64,000 bases of DNA from Acinetobacter nosocomialis (GTDB lineage Bacteria > Pseudomonadota > Gammaproteobacteria > Pseudomonadales > Moraxellaceae), in contig CP107049.1 in the NCBI GenBank assembly GCA_025736915.1, positions 1,612,001 through 1,676,000 of the forward strand, given 5' to 3'. This document shows positions 34,511 through 47,163 of the stretch, one piece after another (the first letter of the stretch is position 1; each line of letters begins with the position of its first letter). The translations under genes were made by a program, and so were the position numbers. The notes beneath the pieces are model-generated. The model ran no database searches. It was not told the origin of the DNA and saw only the letters and a program-made list of their open reading frames with translations.

Positions 34511-34629
34511 GCTCAACACCTACTGTATTGAAGAAGAGAGCTTTGAGTATGTCGTGGGACTTAGGCACTAAAAAGGGCAAAAAAGCTTATTGTATTTGCC
34601 AAAAACGTCAAACCGATTAATGGTAAAAA

Positions 34630-34656
34630 ATAAAGCCTGCATATCGCAGGCTTTAT
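34630..34656. terminator. gltBD terminator
   Basis: ATAAAGCCTGC/GCAGGCTTTAT arms, about 27 bp past the gltD stop on the minus strand. Confidence 0.8.
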
Positions 34657-34683
34657 CAAAAACTTTAGTAATGATTTTTTAGA

Positions 34684-36132
<1,449 letters not shown>

Positions 36133-36174
36133 TCACTGTTGCCCGCACCTGCCTATGTCTTTGCAGTCGTGGAA

Positions 36175-39100
36175 TTATTGTGGGTCAGCTTGTGTAGTTT
36201 TCAAAAGCGATTGCAAGTTAGCAGCTTTTGGTTTTACAAGCCAGAATTTACGGCTGTAGAAATCGAACTCATTGCGGATTTTATAAGCCCAAGCACTACC
36301 TGTTTCTTTGATATGCTCGTCAATAATACGCAACAAGAACTCTTTATGATCTTCCATAGATTCTGTTGAAATACGAGTCAAGTCAATTAACTCGTGGTTG
36401 TAGTAATCTACAAAGTCATTATCAAGGTCAAGTACATAAGCAAAACCGCCTGTCATACCTGCACCGAAGTTATGACCCACTTTTCCAAGTACAGTTACAA
36501 CACCACCAGTCATATATTCACAGCAGTGGTCGCCTGCACCCTCAATAACAGCGAATGCGCCAGAGTTACGAACTGCGAAACGCTCACCTGCCGTACCAGC
36601 TGCAAATAATTTACCGCCAGTTGCACCGTATAAACAGGTATTACCAATAATTGCTGTATTTTGAGTTTGGAAAGGTGAACCTTTTGGTGGGAAGATCGAG
36701 ATACGACCACCAGCCATACCTTTACCTACATAGTCATTGGCATCACCTTCAAGACGGATATGCAAACCACCAGCGTTCCATACACCAAGTGACTGACCAG
36801 CTGTACCAGTTAAGTTCATTACAACTGGATGTGCTTCCATACCCAAGTTGCCATAACGACGAGCAATTTCACCCGATACACGTGCGCCAATTGAACGGTC
36901 ACAGTTCACGACGTTAAAGTTGAATTGACCACCTGCACTTGACTCAATTGCAGGAAGCATTTCTGCGACCATTTTCTCAGCCAATACACCTTTATCAAAT
37001 GGTGCATTACCTTGAACTTCACAGTACTGCGCTTTACCTTCAGCAGAAGGATGAGAAGTTAATAACGCGCTTAAATCAAGGTGAGCATGTTTTTCAGTTT
37101 CACCCGGTAATACTTCAAGCAAGTCCACACGACCAATTAAGTCTTTCAATGAAGAAACGCCTAATGCTGCCAACCATTCACGAGTTTCTTCCGCAATAAA
37201 GTGGAAGAAATTAATGAGCATTTCTGGCTCGCCAATATAGTGTTCTTGACGTAAATGATCTTGTTGAGTTGCAACACCAGTTGCACAGTTGTTTAAGTGA
37301 CAAATACGGAGGTATTTACAACCTAAAGCGATCATCGGTGTTGAACCAAAACCAAAACTTTCAGCACCTAAAATTGCAGCCTTGATCACATCAAGACCAG
37401 TTTTTAAACCACCGTCAGTTTGTACACGTACTTTGCCACGTAAGTCATTTACACGAAGTGCCTGATGCGCTTCACTTAGACCAAGCTCCCATGGAGAACC
37501 TGCATGGTGAATTGATGAAAGCGGAGATGCAGCAGTACCACCGTCATAACCTGAAATAGTAATAAAGTCTGCATATGCTTTAGCAACACCCGCAGCAATC
37601 GTACCTACACCCGGTTCAGATACCAACTTCACAGATACCATGGCTTTCGGGTTAACTTGTTTCAAGTCAAAGATAAGTTGTGACAAATCTTCAATTGAGT
37701 AAATGTCATGGTGTGGCGGAGGTGAAATAAGTGTCACACCCGGTACTGAGTAACGTAAACGTGCAATCAAGCCATTCACTTTACCACCTGGTAACTGACC
37801 ACCTTCACCCGGTTTTGCACCTTGAGCAACTTTAATTTGCAAGACTTCAGCAGAAGTTAAATATGCAGGTGTTACCCCGAAACGACCAGATGCGATCTGT
37901 TTGATTTTCGAGTTACGAATTGTGCCGTAACGCGCAGGGTCTTCACCACCCTCACCAGAGTTTGAACGACCACCAATAGTGTTCATCGCAATTGCAATCG
38001 CTTCATGAGCTTCTGGAGAAAGCGCACCTAAAGACATCCCTGCCGAGTCAAAACGAGGCAAGATCTCTTCAACCGATTCAACTTGTTCAACCGGGATCGG
38101 ATTAGTTGTTTTTAACTTAAATAAGTCACGAATAGTCGCTACTGGACGGTTATTTACCAATTCAGCATATTCTTTAAAGTCTTCGTATTTACCAGAGCGA
38201 ACCGCTTTATGTAGTGAGTTAATCACATCTGGGTTAAACGCATGGTACTCTTTACCAAATACGAATTTCAGTAAACCACCCTGATCAATTGGTTTACGAC
38301 TTGACCAAGCTGTTGCTGCTAATTTTTTCTGATCATTTTCAAGATCAACAAAAGTTGCACCTTGGATACGACTTGGAACGCCCAAGAAACACTGATCCAC
38401 AACTTCAGAAGATAAGCCTACTGCTTCAAAAAGCTGACCACCACGGTAAGAAGCAACTGTAGAGATACCCATTTTTGAAAGAACTTTTAATAAGCCTTTC
38501 TCAATACCTTTACGGAAGTTTGCTTGTGCATGAATCGGATCACCTAAAAGCTCACCTTTCGCAATCAAGTCATTGATTACATCGTATGCAAGGTATGGAT
38601 AAACAGCAGTCGCACCAAAACCAAGTAATACCGCAAATTGGTGCGGATCACGTGCAAAACCAGTTTCAACCATAATGTTTGCATCAGTACGCAAACCAGT
38701 TTTAATGAGGTAATGGTGTACCGCACCCGTTGCAAGTGCAGCGTTTGCAGGTAAGTAACCTTCACGAATGTTTTTATCAGTTAAAACAATTAGGGTTTTA
38801 CCATCACGAACAGCTTGTGCAGATTCTTCACAAATACGCGTAATTGCCGCTTGTAAACCTTCTGTTTCAGCATAGTTCAAATCAATATCAACTGCTTCAT
38901 AACCCGGACGCTCAATGCTACGGATTTGCTGCATTTTTGAATTTGACAGTACAGGGCTAGAGATGATGATACGATCAGCATGCTCAGGGCCTTGTTCAAA
39001 TACATTCTGCTCACGACCTAAACAGGTTTCGAGCGACATGACAATTGATTCACGCAGTGGATCAATTGGTGGGTTTGTCACCTGTGCAAATTGTTGACGG

Positions 39101-40656
39101 AAATAATCTGTCACATGGCGAACTTGACGAGACAATACAGCCATCGGTGTATCGTCACCCATAGAGCCAACTGCTTCCTGACCGCTTTCAGCGATTGGGC
39201 GTAACAACTGGTCACGCTCTTCAAATGTCACCATAAACATTTTTTGAGCTGCTTTTAATGTTTCGCCAGTTAAACCTTTATCAACAAGTTGTTCTTCAAG
39301 TTCAGGGTTTGCATTTAAGCGAATCGCATGATCACGCAACCATTCACGGTATGGACGCATGTTCTTCAAATGTGTACTAACATCTTTAGTATCAAGTACT
39401 TTACCTGTTAGGGTATCAACTACCAAAATCTGACCTGGACCTACACGACCTTTAGAAACTACGTCTTCAGGTTCATAGCCCCAAACACCGATTTCAGATG
39501 CCAAGGTAATGTAATCATTTTTGGTAATGACCCAACGTGCAGGACGTAAACCATTACGGTCAAGCATACAAATCGCATGACGACCATCTTGAATAACAAG
39601 ACCAGCAGGACCATCCCAAGCTTCCATATGCTTAGAGTTGAATTCATAGAATGCACGTAAGTCTGCATCTAGAGTTTCAACGTTTTGCCAAGCTGGTGGA
39701 ACGAGCATGCGTAAAGCACGGAATAAATCCATACCACCACCCACCAAGATCTCAAGCATGTTATCTAAGCTTGAAGAATCTGAACCTGTACGGTTTACAA
39801 TCGGATTAAGCTCAGTAAGACCTGGTAATAATGGATTTTCAAATTTAGGAGTACGCGCTAATGCCCAGTTACGGTTTGCTGTAATGGTGTTGATTTCACC
39901 ATTATGTGCAAGGTAACGGAATGGCTGAGCCAAAGGCCAACGCGGTAATGTATTTGTAGAGAAACGTTGGTGGAATACCACAATATGCGATTTTAAGCGC
40001 TCATCTGCTAAGTCTGTATAGAACTCAGCAATTGCCGCAGGCATCATCAAGCCTTTATAGCTAATGACTGTTGAACAAAGCGTAGTCACATAAAATAACG
40101 GATCTTTTTGGAGTTGTTGTTCCGCACGGCGACGCGCCAAGAATAACTTACGGTTAAATTCAACCTCAGTTACACCCATTGGACAGTTCACAATGACTTG
40201 TTCAAAAGCTGGTAAAGATTGAAGTGCAATTTCGCCTAATGCATCGTTGTTTGTAGGAACGATACGCCAAGCGAGAACACGTAAACCTTCTGACTCGATT
40301 TCTTTCGTTAAAATATTTTTAGAGTGTTGTGCTAATGCTGGATCAATATTTAAAAATACCGTACCCACAGCAAAAATTTCACTGAGTGTAATATCACTTA
40401 GTTTTTTTGCTTCATCACGGAAAAATTGCTTTGGCATCGCCAATAATAAGCCGCAACCATCTCCCGTCTTGCCATCTGCGGCAATACCACCACGGTGCGT
40501 CATGCAACTTAAACTGTGAATCGCGGTTTCTACTAGATGATGACTTGATTCACCCTTCATATGGGCAATCAGTCCAAAACCACAGTTATCCTTAAACTCA
40601 TCAGGTTGATATAAACCTTGAGCGGGAGCTACAGTATTAGGCGATGGCATGTGCAT
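36175..40656 (-). CDS. gltB: Glutamate synthase [NADPH] large subunit
   Basis: Transfers the glutamine amide to 2-oxoglutarate, giving two glutamates. The 1493-residue precursor has the N-terminal nucleophile Cys25 in [13 protein letters not shown], exposed after propeptide removal. The class II amidotransferase domain is followed by the central domain, the FMN/Fe-S synthase domain ([17 protein letters not shown], then [13 protein letters not shown] for the cluster) and the C-terminal beta-helix with Gly repeats ([32 protein letters not shown]). ATG 40656 is chosen because GAAGGG lies 7 nt upstream; the in-frame ATG at 40695 is less likely. A consensus sigma-54 promoter lies about 285 bp upstream. 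Confidence 0.96.
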   Translation of the reverse strand: MHMPSPNTVAPAQGLYQPDEFKDNCGFGLIAHMKGESSHHLVETAIHSLSCMTHRGGIAADGKTGDGCGLLLAMPKQFFRDEAKKLSDITLSEIFAVGTVFLNIDPALAQHSKNILTKEIESEGLRVLAWRIVPTNNDALGEIALQSLPAFEQVIVNCPMGVTEVEFNRKLFLARRRAEQQLQKDPLFYVTTLCSTVISYKGLMMPAAIAEFYTDLADERLKSHIVVFHQRFSTNTLPRWPLAQPFRYLAHNGEINTITANRNWALARTPKFENPLLPGLTELNPIVNRTGSDSSSLDNMLEILVGGGMDLFRALRMLVPPAWQNVETLDADLRAFYEFNSKHMEAWDGPAGLVIQDGRHAICMLDRNGLRPARWVITKNDYITLASEIGVWGYEPEDVVSKGRVGPGQILVVDTLTGKVLDTKDVSTHLKNMRPYREWLRDHAIRLNANPELEEQLVDKGLTGETLKAAQKMFMVTFEERDQLLRPIAESGQEAVGSMGDDTPMAVLSRQVRHVTDYFRQQFAQVTNPPIDPLRESIVMSLETCLGREQNVFEQGPEHADRIIISSPVLSNSKMQQIRSIERPGYEAVDIDLNYAETEGLQAAITRICEESAQAVRDGKTLIVLTDKNIREGYLPANAALATGAVHHYLIKTGLRTDANIMVETGFARDPHQFAVLLGFGATAVYPYLAYDVINDLIAKGELLGDPIHAQANFRKGIEKGLLKVLSKMGISTVASYRGGQLFEAVGLSSEVVDQCFLGVPSRIQGATFVDLENDQKKLAATAWSSRKPIDQGGLLKFVFGKEYHAFNPDVINSLHKAVRSGKYEDFKEYAELVNNRPVATIRDLFKLKTTNPIPVEQVESVEEILPRFDSAGMSLGALSPEAHEAIAIAMNTIGGRSNSGEGGEDPARYGTIRNSKIKQIASGRFGVTPAYLTSAEVLQIKVAQGAKPGEGGQLPGGKVNGLIARLRYSVPGVTLISPPPHHDIYSIEDLSQLIFDLKQVNPKAMVSVKLVSEPGVGTIAAGVAKAYADFITISGYDGGTAASPLSSIHHAGSPWELGLSEAHQALRVNDLRGKVRVQTDGGLKTGLDVIKAAILGAESFGFGSTPMIALGCKYLRICHLNNCATGVATQQDHLRQEHYIGEPEMLINFFHFIAEETREWLAALGVSSLKDLIGRVDLLEVLPGETEKHAHLDLSALLTSHPSAEGKAQYCEVQGNAPFDKGVLAEKMVAEMLPAIESSAGGQFNFNVVNCDRSIGARVSGEIARRYGNLGMEAHPVVMNLTGTAGQSLGVWNAGGLHIRLEGDANDYVGKGMAGGRISIFPPKGSPFQTQNTAIIGNTCLYGATGGKLFAAGTAGERFAVRNSGAFAVIEGAGDHCCEYMTGGVVTVLGKVGHNFGAGMTGGFAYVLDLDNDFVDYYNHELIDLTRISTESMEDHKEFLLRIIDEHIKETGSAWAYKIRNEFDFYSRKFWLVKPKAANLQSLLKTTQADPQ

Positions 40657-40939
40657 AGCGTACCCTTCTTTCAATAAGGCTCTTTCGAGCGTCAAACAAA
40701 CAACTTCTTTTTGCGATAGTGCCTACGGATGATAGTTAGCTCAATGTTTCGCAAACAAAAAATTTTGGGCTGATAAGCCAATATACGCTGTTCCATTTTT
40801 ACGTACACTGGTTTTTGCTAGAAAAATGTTTTGACTTATTTCGCACTCTTTTAAAGCAGTTCGACCCCACGACTCTGCATAGAATTCACTTCTTAGAGGG
40901 CTAAAATAGTTTGCAGCACATTAATAAGCACAACAATAA

Positions 40940-40955
40940 AGCAAAAAGTGTGCCA
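40940..40955 (-). promoter_or_regulatory. Consensus sigma-54 promoter of gltBD
   Basis: On the minus strand TGGCACA-cttt-TTGCT matches TGGCACR-N4-TTGCW at every defined position. Predicted transcription start is near 40928, about 270 nt before the gltB ATG. Confidence 0.78.
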
Positions 40956-41040
40956 TATTGAAAAATTAAGACTAAACACTTATATTTATTATAAATATAG
41001 TTATTTTATTCACGTTATCATGTAAGAAAATGACTAAATA

Positions 41041-41057
41041 TGCACCACATCTGGTCA
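41041..41057. promoter_or_regulatory. NtrC-like enhancer site, proximal
   Basis: TGCACCACATCTGGTCA: the left half is a perfect TGCACC, the right half an imperfect TGGT-CA. Centred about 120 bp upstream of the predicted sigma-54 start. Confidence 0.5.
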
Positions 41058-41081
41058 AAAAATATTATTATCTAACTAATT

Positions 41082-41098
41082 TGCACCATTTTTGCGCA
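41082..41098. promoter_or_regulatory. NtrC-like enhancer site, distal
   Basis: TGCACCATTTTTGCGCA: a perfect TGCACC left half and partly matching TGCGCA right half. The two site centres are 41 bp apart, about four helical turns. Confidence 0.5.
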
Positions 41099-41112
41099 CA
41101 TTACGAGGTGGA

Positions 41113-41988
41113 TTAATTCCCTTTTGTGCCCTCATTTGTGGCATTTTTCTGTTGTCCATCATTTATTCGTGTTTGCGCAGTTCTATTAGGTTGATCAATA
41201 TTGGAATTTGATTGCTGTACATCAACCACATTTCCTTCTGCATCACGACGAACAATCGTAGTTTTTGTAGCTGAGTTTGTACTAGCCGCTTTCGGCTGAG
41301 CATTTGTAGCACTACTGGTAGCACCTGCCATCAATAAAGATTCGTCAATTGTAGGCAAAGCTGCTGGACGCAATCGAACTTCATAAAGCTGATTATTACC
41401 ACCTTTCATCTCATCTGCTCCCAAGTCATTTACCAGTGAGGCATAACTTGAGAACTGTTGTGGCTGAGGTTTAACTGACTCAGGTAATTGCAGATTAATT
41501 TGTGTTAATTGCTGAATTGCATCTTCTGAACGTTTGAATATGCCATAAACCAACACATACTGCTCTGCTTGTTGTTCCCCACTTAAGCGGAAGTAAATAA
41601 ATTTATTACGGTCAGTACGGTTTTTTAAAAAGTTTTTAATAATGTCTTCATCTGAGGCACGGAATAGCTCAAGCGTCCATTGTTTTTTATTTTCATTAAT
41701 AAACTTTGTACCACGAAACTCAGGTTCATGCTCACCCGAAGCAACTGTACGAGTGGTCAAATCTAGTGGACGGACTTCATCCGCTAAAGCACCTAGGTTA
41801 GGTGTTGTAGCAACTTTCTCTGGTTGAATTTGTACAGGCGCCTCAGAATCAGCCGACTTTTCAACTTCAACCAGTTTTTTGCTATCGGTAATTACCCAAA
41901 AAATAAAAGCAAGGAATAAGCAGGCAATACCACCAACCAACCAGATATATTGTTGAACATTCTGCCAAAGTGTACGTGATACAGTCAT
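41113..41988 (-). CDS. SPOR-domain membrane protein (DamX-like)
   Basis: A 291-residue single-pass inner-membrane protein: cytoplasmic N-terminus, helix at about residues 16-34, then a periplasmic SPOR domain (about 98-190: WTLELFRASDEDIIKNFL ... YVLVYGIFKRSEDAIQQL). The C-terminal tail is long, low-complexity and Asn/Thr/Gln-rich. SPOR domains bind glycan strands lacking stem peptides at division septa. Position after aroK-aroB is the same as E. coli damX, so a septal-ring accessory role is likely. It starts 15 bp after aroB. Confidence 0.82.
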   Translation of the reverse strand: MTVSRTLWQNVQQYIWLVGGIACLFLAFIFWVITDSKKLVEVEKSADSEAPVQIQPEKVATTPNLGALADEVRPLDLTTRTVASGEHEPEFRGTKFINENKKQWTLELFRASDEDIIKNFLKNRTDRNKFIYFRLSGEQQAEQYVLVYGIFKRSEDAIQQLTQINLQLPESVKPQPQQFSSYASLVNDLGADEMKGGNNQLYEVRLRPAALPTIDESLLMAGATSSATNAQPKAASTNSATKTTIVRRDAEGNVVDVQQSNSNIDQPNRTAQTRINDGQQKNATNEGTKGN

Positions 41989-42003
41989 GCTTTACCTTAT
42001 TTT

Positions 42004-43086
42004 TTATCCGTGTTGATTTGCCAAAATAGCCTGTTTCATCAATTCGACATCAAAGTCTTTGGTAATTACTGCTTGCCCAAGTTGCTTTAACAACACCAAA
42101 CGTAATTGCCCATTGAGAACTTTTTTGTCATGAGCCATATATCCAAGGAAATCATCCAATGGAATTTGTGGACATGATATCGGCAAATTCGCACGTTGAA
42201 TGATTTTTTTTGTACGAGCTACATCTTCATCTGAGATCCAGCCCAAACGCTGTGATAAGTCTGCAGCCATAACCATACCCGTTGCTACAGCTTCACCATG
42301 TAACCATGTCCCGTAACCCAGATACGACTCAATCGCATGACCGAACGTATGGCCTAAATTTAGTAAAGCACGCTCACCTTGCTCTTTTTCATCATTCGCC
42401 ACAATACGCGCTTTATGAGCACATGAACGATAGACAGCTTCTGCAAGTAAGTCAGCATCTCCTGCAACCAACCCATCCATGTTTTCTTCAAGCCAAACCA
42501 AGAAATCTACATCACCTAAAAGTGCATATTTAATGACTTCGGCTAAACCAGCTGAAAGCTCACGTTCTGGTAATGTATTCAATTGTGCCATATCAGCTAA
42601 AACGACTTGTGGTTGCTGAAAAGCACCTAACATATTTTTGCCAAGCGGATGGTTGATTCCTGTTTTCCCACCCACACTTGAATCTACTTGTGAAAGTAAT
42701 GTGGTAGGAACCTGAACAAAATATACGCCACGTTGGAAACAAGCAGAGGCAAAACCTGCCATATCTCCAATCACACCGCCACCTAAAGCTAAAACTGTAC
42801 AATCACGGTTAAAACCAGCTTCAAGCAACGCATCAAAAATTAAATTTAAATGTTGAATATCTTTATATTTTTCACCATCGGGCAAAATACAGGTCGCAAC
42901 CGTTTTACCTAGGCTCTTTAAGGCTTCCTGATAGTGGCTTAAATATAAAGGCGCAACCGTAACATTACTTACAATCATGACCTGTTGACCATGAATATAT
43001 GGTTCTAGTAATTGTTTCGGGTCAAGTTGACTACCAATAAAAATAGGATAACGGCGTTCGCCTAATTCAACATGTAAAGTTTGCAT
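42004..43086 (-). CDS. aroB: 3-dehydroquinate synthase
   Basis: Second step of the shikimate pathway: DAHP to 3-dehydroquinate, with NAD and a divalent metal. The 360 residues contain the NAD-binding [34 protein letters not shown], and the metal ligands in AEVIKYALL (Glu), [12 protein letters not shown] (His) and [11 protein letters not shown] (His). It follows aroK by 28 bp. Confidence 0.97.
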   Translation of the reverse strand: MQTLHVELGERRYPIFIGSQLDPKQLLEPYIHGQQVMIVSNVTVAPLYLSHYQEALKSLGKTVATCILPDGEKYKDIQHLNLIFDALLEAGFNRDCTVLALGGGVIGDMAGFASACFQRGVYFVQVPTTLLSQVDSSVGGKTGINHPLGKNMLGAFQQPQVVLADMAQLNTLPERELSAGLAEVIKYALLGDVDFLVWLEENMDGLVAGDADLLAEAVYRSCAHKARIVANDEKEQGERALLNLGHTFGHAIESYLGYGTWLHGEAVATGMVMAADLSQRLGWISDEDVARTKKIIQRANLPISCPQIPLDDFLGYMAHDKKVLNGQLRLVLLKQLGQAVITKDFDVELMKQAILANQHG

Positions 43087-43114
43087 GAATTTATAAAACC
43101 ACTAGTCAGTTCGT

Positions 43115-43684
43115 CTATTTTAACTTGTTCGATAGAATAAGTTGCAAAATCTTTTGTGCAAGATCACGTGCAGCACCTTGATTTGTTTCAATCGTATAGT
43201 GTGCAACTTCGCGATACAAAGGATCTCTAATCTTTAATAAATCCCGCAGTTTTTGTTCAGGATTTTCAACTTGTAGTAAAGGTCTGTTTTTATCGCGATA
43301 GGTTCTTTGTAGTTGTAATTCGACAGGAGTATAGAGATAAACAACAATTCCACGTTGCTTTAAAAATTCTCGATTAGGTGCTTGGGTAATGGCCCCGCCG
43401 CCTGTTGCTAGCACTAATGCTTTACGTGAAGTGAGTTCATTTAAGACCACAGTTTCACGGGTGCGAAATCCAACTTCTCCTTCTTTTTCAAAAATCCAGG
43501 GAATAGTTGCCCCTGTCTTGCGCTCAATTTCATGATCACTATCTAAAAATTCACGCCCTAATAGTTCTGCTAAATGACGTCCAACGGTTGTTTTTCCTGC
43601 CCCCATGGGCCCTACCAAATAAATATTTGGTAGGGTTTCAAACGCTTTGCTTGGCAAGGCGCCACCTATTTCAATTGCTTTCAT
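43115..43684 (-). CDS. aroK: Shikimate kinase
   Basis: Phosphorylates shikimate with ATP. The 189 residues show the P-loop GPMGAGKTTVG (about 25-35), the shikimate-binding DSDHEIERKTG, GFRTRE, GGGAI and the lid RDKNRPLL. The N-terminal extension of about 18 residues before the first strand is longer than in E. coli AroK; ATG 43684 is kept for lack of a better start. It follows pilQ by 11 bp, so pilMNOPQ and aroKB are probably co-transcribed. Confidence 0.96.
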   Translation of the reverse strand: MKAIEIGGALPSKAFETLPNIYLVGPMGAGKTTVGRHLAELLGREFLDSDHEIERKTGATIPWIFEKEGEVGFRTRETVVLNELTSRKALVLATGGGAITQAPNREFLKQRGIVVYLYTPVELQLQRTYRDKNRPLLQVENPEQKLRDLLKIRDPLYREVAHYTIETNQGAARDLAQKILQLILSNKLK

Positions 43685-43695
43685 TAAAAAATATA

Positions 43696-45822
43696 TTAAT
43701 GATTTCTCGCTAAAGTGTCATTAACAATTCGTGGTGTAACGAAAATCAGCAACTCTTGTTTATCATCAGACTTTACGTCTTTTCTAAATAAACGCCCAAC
43801 TACAGGAATATCACCAAAGAAAGGAACTTTGGTTTGAGAATTCTTTGTCGTCTGCTCAAATACACCACCTAAAATGACAGTTTCTCCATTATCCACCAAT
43901 ACATTGGTATTGATATTATTCTTATTCAGAATTAATTCACCATTCGGTGCCTCACCAGCTATAGAATCCTTAGAAATATCTAATTTCATTTGAATCTTGC
44001 CATCAGGTGTAATGCTCGGAGTAACATCCAGACTTAAGAGAGCATCTTTAAATGATGTTGTCGCTGTAGAACCAGCACCAGAAGTGGTCGTCATTAAATA
44101 AGGAACTTGTTGACCTGTTGCAACTTTCGCAGTTTGTTTATCAGCAGTCATGACTTTAGGTGTTGAAATCACTTCACCATAGCCATCAGCTTGTAAAGCA
44201 GATAACTCAAGATCCAACATGAAGTCAGACATACTGATGAGACCAAAGGCAATACTTCCCGCTGGATTAGAAACTCCCAAGTCAACGTTTAAGTTATCAG
44301 GGCGCTCAATAGTATATTTATAGCCTCCCGTAGTCTCATCTTTTTTAGGCTCACGCAAATTCCACAGGGTTGTTTCACTACCACCAACCAATAAGTTTTT
44401 ATTATTGGTAATACCTTGCGAAAGAATACCCCACTTCACCCCAAGTTCTTTGGTAAATGATGTAGAGGCTCTTACAATACGTGCTTCAACCATGACTTGC
44501 TTAACTTGCACATCAAGCAACTCAATCATTTTACGAACTTTATCAATATTTTGTGCTGTGTCATTTACAATCAAGGTGTTAGTGCGTGAATCAGCTACAG
44601 CACTACCACGGGAACTCAATAAACTCTCTAAAGCAAGAGCATCTGAATTAGCAGTACGGTTTGCAGCTGCCCCTTTTGCATCACGAGTATCTTCAATTAG
44701 CTTAAGTACATCAACCGCTTTCGCATAACTCATACGAATATAATCTGTTTGGATCGGAGCCAATTTAATTGTTTGCGCTAAGGCTTTTGCTTCATCATCT
44801 TCTGCTTTAATTAACTCAGCGACTGGTGCAATCCAGATCACGTTCCCGTTACGTCGTTTATCAAGGTTTTTCGTCTTTAAAATAATATCGAGTGCTTGGT
44901 CCCAAGGCACATCTTTCAAGCGTAGCGTGATATTACCTTGTACACTATCCGCAGCCACCATGTTGATACCTGTAAAATCAGCAAGTAATTGCAAAACACG
45001 GCGTACTTCAATGTCTTGGAAATCTAACGAAAGCTTATTACCAGAATAAGTCGGTGTCTTAGATGAAGAAGGTATACTTTTATCTTGTGGACGTTTTAAG
45101 CTAATCGTAAGTTTATTCTCAGCCTGATACGCCATATATTCATAGCTGCCAGATGACTGAATAGTAATTACACCAGCATCTTTTTCATTATAAGCATCAA
45201 TACTTGAAACTGGCGTTGCAAAATCATTTACATTTAAACGGCGCGCTAAATGGGCCGGAATTTTTGTACCTAAAGTTCTTATAACAACTTTACTGCCTTG
45301 TTGTTGAACATCTACAGGTGTATTACTCCCTAAAAGGTCGACAACAACTAAGCCTTCTCCCTGATTACTACGTTGAAAACCAATATTTGAAACGCCTTGT
45401 TGTTGTACAGCGGCTACAGGTATAGGCTTATTACTGGTTTGGGCCGAATTAATTTTTAAAATGAAAGTATTACCTTCCACACGTGTTGTAAAAGCGCCAG
45501 CATCTTTTAGGTTTACGGTTAAACGTGAACGCTGGTCATCTGAAGTCACATCAACAGAACTTGCTTCATTGGTTGCAACTGCAATTTTAGACTGTTTTAA
45601 ACTTTGCTGTGCCTTATCAAAATCTAGTATTAAACGTGAAGGATTTTCAAGTTGATAAGCTTGTGGCTGTGGTGGTAAGCCATTAAACATGACTCTAATT
45701 TCTGTGCCCTGACCTGCTATTTGCGTTGGTACAATATTGGTCATGCTGACCTGTGCAGATGCAGCCTGCATAATTGCAACAGCTACAACCCCCAAAGAAA
45801 ACTGACGGAATACCTGATTCAT
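43696..45822 (-). CDS. pilQ: Type IV pilus secretin PilQ
   Basis: A 708-residue outer-membrane secretin through which the pilus and incoming DNA pass. Signal peptide (1-23, ending ASA), then AMIN-type domains (about 25-240), a secretin N-terminal domain starting SLDFQDIEVRRVLQLLADFTGINMV, N3-like repeats, and the secretin core with VEARIVRAS, GYGEVISTPKVMT and the C-terminal VDNGETVILGGVFEQ ... VPFFGDIPVVGRLFR. A 62-bp gap separates it from pilP. Confidence 0.97.
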   Translation of the reverse strand: MNQVFRQFSLGVVAVAIMQAASAQVSMTNIVPTQIAGQGTEIRVMFNGLPPQPQAYQLENPSRLILDFDKAQQSLKQSKIAVATNEASSVDVTSDDQRSRLTVNLKDAGAFTTRVEGNTFILKINSAQTSNKPIPVAAVQQQGVSNIGFQRSNQGEGLVVVDLLGSNTPVDVQQQGSKVVIRTLGTKIPAHLARRLNVNDFATPVSSIDAYNEKDAGVITIQSSGSYEYMAYQAENKLTISLKRPQDKSIPSSSKTPTYSGNKLSLDFQDIEVRRVLQLLADFTGINMVAADSVQGNITLRLKDVPWDQALDIILKTKNLDKRRNGNVIWIAPVAELIKAEDDEAKALAQTIKLAPIQTDYIRMSYAKAVDVLKLIEDTRDAKGAAANRTANSDALALESLLSSRGSAVADSRTNTLIVNDTAQNIDKVRKMIELLDVQVKQVMVEARIVRASTSFTKELGVKWGILSQGITNNKNLLVGGSETTLWNLREPKKDETTGGYKYTIERPDNLNVDLGVSNPAGSIAFGLISMSDFMLDLELSALQADGYGEVISTPKVMTADKQTAKVATGQQVPYLMTTTSGAGSTATTSFKDALLSLDVTPSITPDGKIQMKLDISKDSIAGEAPNGELILNKNNINTNVLVDNGETVILGGVFEQTTKNSQTKVPFFGDIPVVGRLFRKDVKSDDKQELLIFVTPRIVNDTLARNH

Positions 45823-45884
45823 TGTCTGACCATCCCCAATTAAATAATCTTTAAAAATACTTTTTCGTTGTTATTCCCTAAGTT

Positions 45885-46412
45885 TTAGGGTGCTGGCCCA
45901 ATCAAGACCAATGTTCTCGGTCTCTCGACATAGCCTTCTCGACCATCTGGTACGATCTCAACCAAATCAATCTGGGTCGGGCTAATATGAGTAATACGGC
46001 CCTGATTCATACCCATATAATTACCCACTTGTACCCGTTCAATTTGATGATCTGGTGTTTGGATTAAAGCCAATATTTGGCCACGGTTATTACGCATGCT
46101 TCCTTTCATATTTAAAGCTTCAAGCGCATAACTTTCTAATGGCTGTGGCGTACGTGAGAAATTTGGATAAACCCGTTTTCCAGCCATAATCTTCAGTTCA
46201 GCAGCCAGAGAACTTGGCATAAATGGGCTTTTCAATTGATGAGCAGCATAATTAAATTGTGGTACCGGAGTAAAAATCGGTGCTGGTTCAATAGGTAACG
46301 GTGGCTGGTTACGGATACTTGCCATTTGCTGGTTCACAGCATCGATTCTTGAATCACATCCCACAAGGGCAGCACAAGCCAAAACATAAAGAGTAATTTG
46401 CTTAATTTTCAT
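45885..46412 (-). CDS. pilP: Type IV pilus lipoprotein PilP
   Basis: A 175-residue inner-membrane lipoprotein that links PilN/PilO to PilQ. The signal KIKQITLYVLACAALVGC ends in a lipobox. A proline-rich unstructured linker (PPLPIEPAPIFTPVP) then a PilP beta-domain (YALEALNMKGSMRNNRGQILALIQTPD, VQVGNYMGMNQGRITHISPTQIDLVEIV). ATG 46412 is chosen from three tandem in-frame starts (GTG, ATG, ATG) because GGAG is 7 nt away. Confidence 0.94.
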   Translation of the reverse strand: MKIKQITLYVLACAALVGCDSRIDAVNQQMASIRNQPPLPIEPAPIFTPVPQFNYAAHQLKSPFMPSSLAAELKIMAGKRVYPNFSRTPQPLESYALEALNMKGSMRNNRGQILALIQTPDHQIERVQVGNYMGMNQGRITHISPTQIDLVEIVPDGREGYVERPRTLVLIGPAP

Positions 46413-46422
46413 CATCACTCTC

Positions 46423-47163
46423 CTATTTCGGCTGAGCAGAAGTGCTAGTAGATGCAGAGGCTGCTGGAGCCTGGGCCGATTGTGTCGGTGTATCTGTTGC
46501 TTCTACATATCGATAGGTTTTCGCTTTAATAGAATAATTCAGTACAGGAATATCCGACTTACTATCTTTGGCTGGTGATGCATCAACAGTAAAATCGTGC
46601 ATGGTTACAATACGCGGTAAAGCAGCAATACTACTTACGAAAGCTCCAAATGCGTGATAGTCCCCTGTAGCCTCAATTGCGATAGGTTGTTCGATAAAAA
46701 TTTCTTGCTTCACTTCATTTTCTAAGCGGATATTTTTAAATTTCAATCCAGAGTTCACACCAGTTAAGTTAATATCTTCAACTAAACTTGGAATCTCTGT
46801 TTCTTTCGGCAACTGTTCTAATTGCTGGTTGAAATTTGCCTGCATCTCTTGAAGCTGCACTTGATACTGTTGAAGGTTACGTAATTTCGAGTCTTTTTCT
46901 CGAAATTCATTTAATAAATTACTTTCCTGAGCTTGAGCATTGTCAATTGCTTGTAGCTTTGGCTGAATAGCAACAAAATATCCCAAAGCTAACACAGCAA
47001 AGAAAATAAAAATCCAGCAAGTAATTTTTACAGATATTGGCCAACTACCATAGTTGTTCATATCCAGCGTATTAAATTGCTGAAGGAATTTATCTAAATT
47101 GAATTTCTTTTTCTTTGAAGCTGATTGCTCTAATGATAATTCTTGAAGTTCATCTTGACTCAT
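46423..47163 (-). CDS. pilO: Type IV pilus alignment protein PilO
   Basis: A 246-residue inner-membrane protein pairing with PilN. Cytoplasmic basic N-terminus, one helix at about 42-66 (ITCWIFIFFAVLALGYFVAI), a coiled coil (about 70-125), then a ferredoxin-like domain (NLTGVNSGLKFKNIRLE ... YHAFGAFVSSIAALPRIVTMHDF). The Ala/Ser/Thr-rich C-terminal tail is disordered. The start overlaps the pilN stop by 4 bp. Confidence 0.94.
   Translation of the reverse strand: MSQDELQELSLEQSASKKKKFNLDKFLQQFNTLDMNNYGSWPISVKITCWIFIFFAVLALGYFVAIQPKLQAIDNAQAQESNLLNEFREKDSKLRNLQQYQVQLQEMQANFNQQLEQLPKETEIPSLVEDINLTGVNSGLKFKNIRLENEVKQEIFIEQPIAIEATGDYHAFGAFVSSIAALPRIVTMHDFTVDASPAKDSKSDIPVLNYSIKAKTYRYVEATDTPTQSAQAPAASASTSTSAQPK

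Larger units (their letters stand above)
40657..41112. promoter_or_regulatory. Long gltB upstream region
   Basis: 456 bp without a gene. In minus-strand order: NtrC-like sites (41098-41082, 41057-41041), a consensus sigma-54 promoter (40955-40940), about 270 nt of leader, and a small GGCT-tatc-AGCC hairpin followed by TTTTTT (near 40781-40757) that resembles an attenuator. Confidence 0.65.

Noticed and set aside
36366-36917. Several open frames on the plus strand opposite gltB
   Set aside because: They are antisense to a highly conserved coding region, lack ribosome-binding sequences, and have compositions expected from the complement of gltB.
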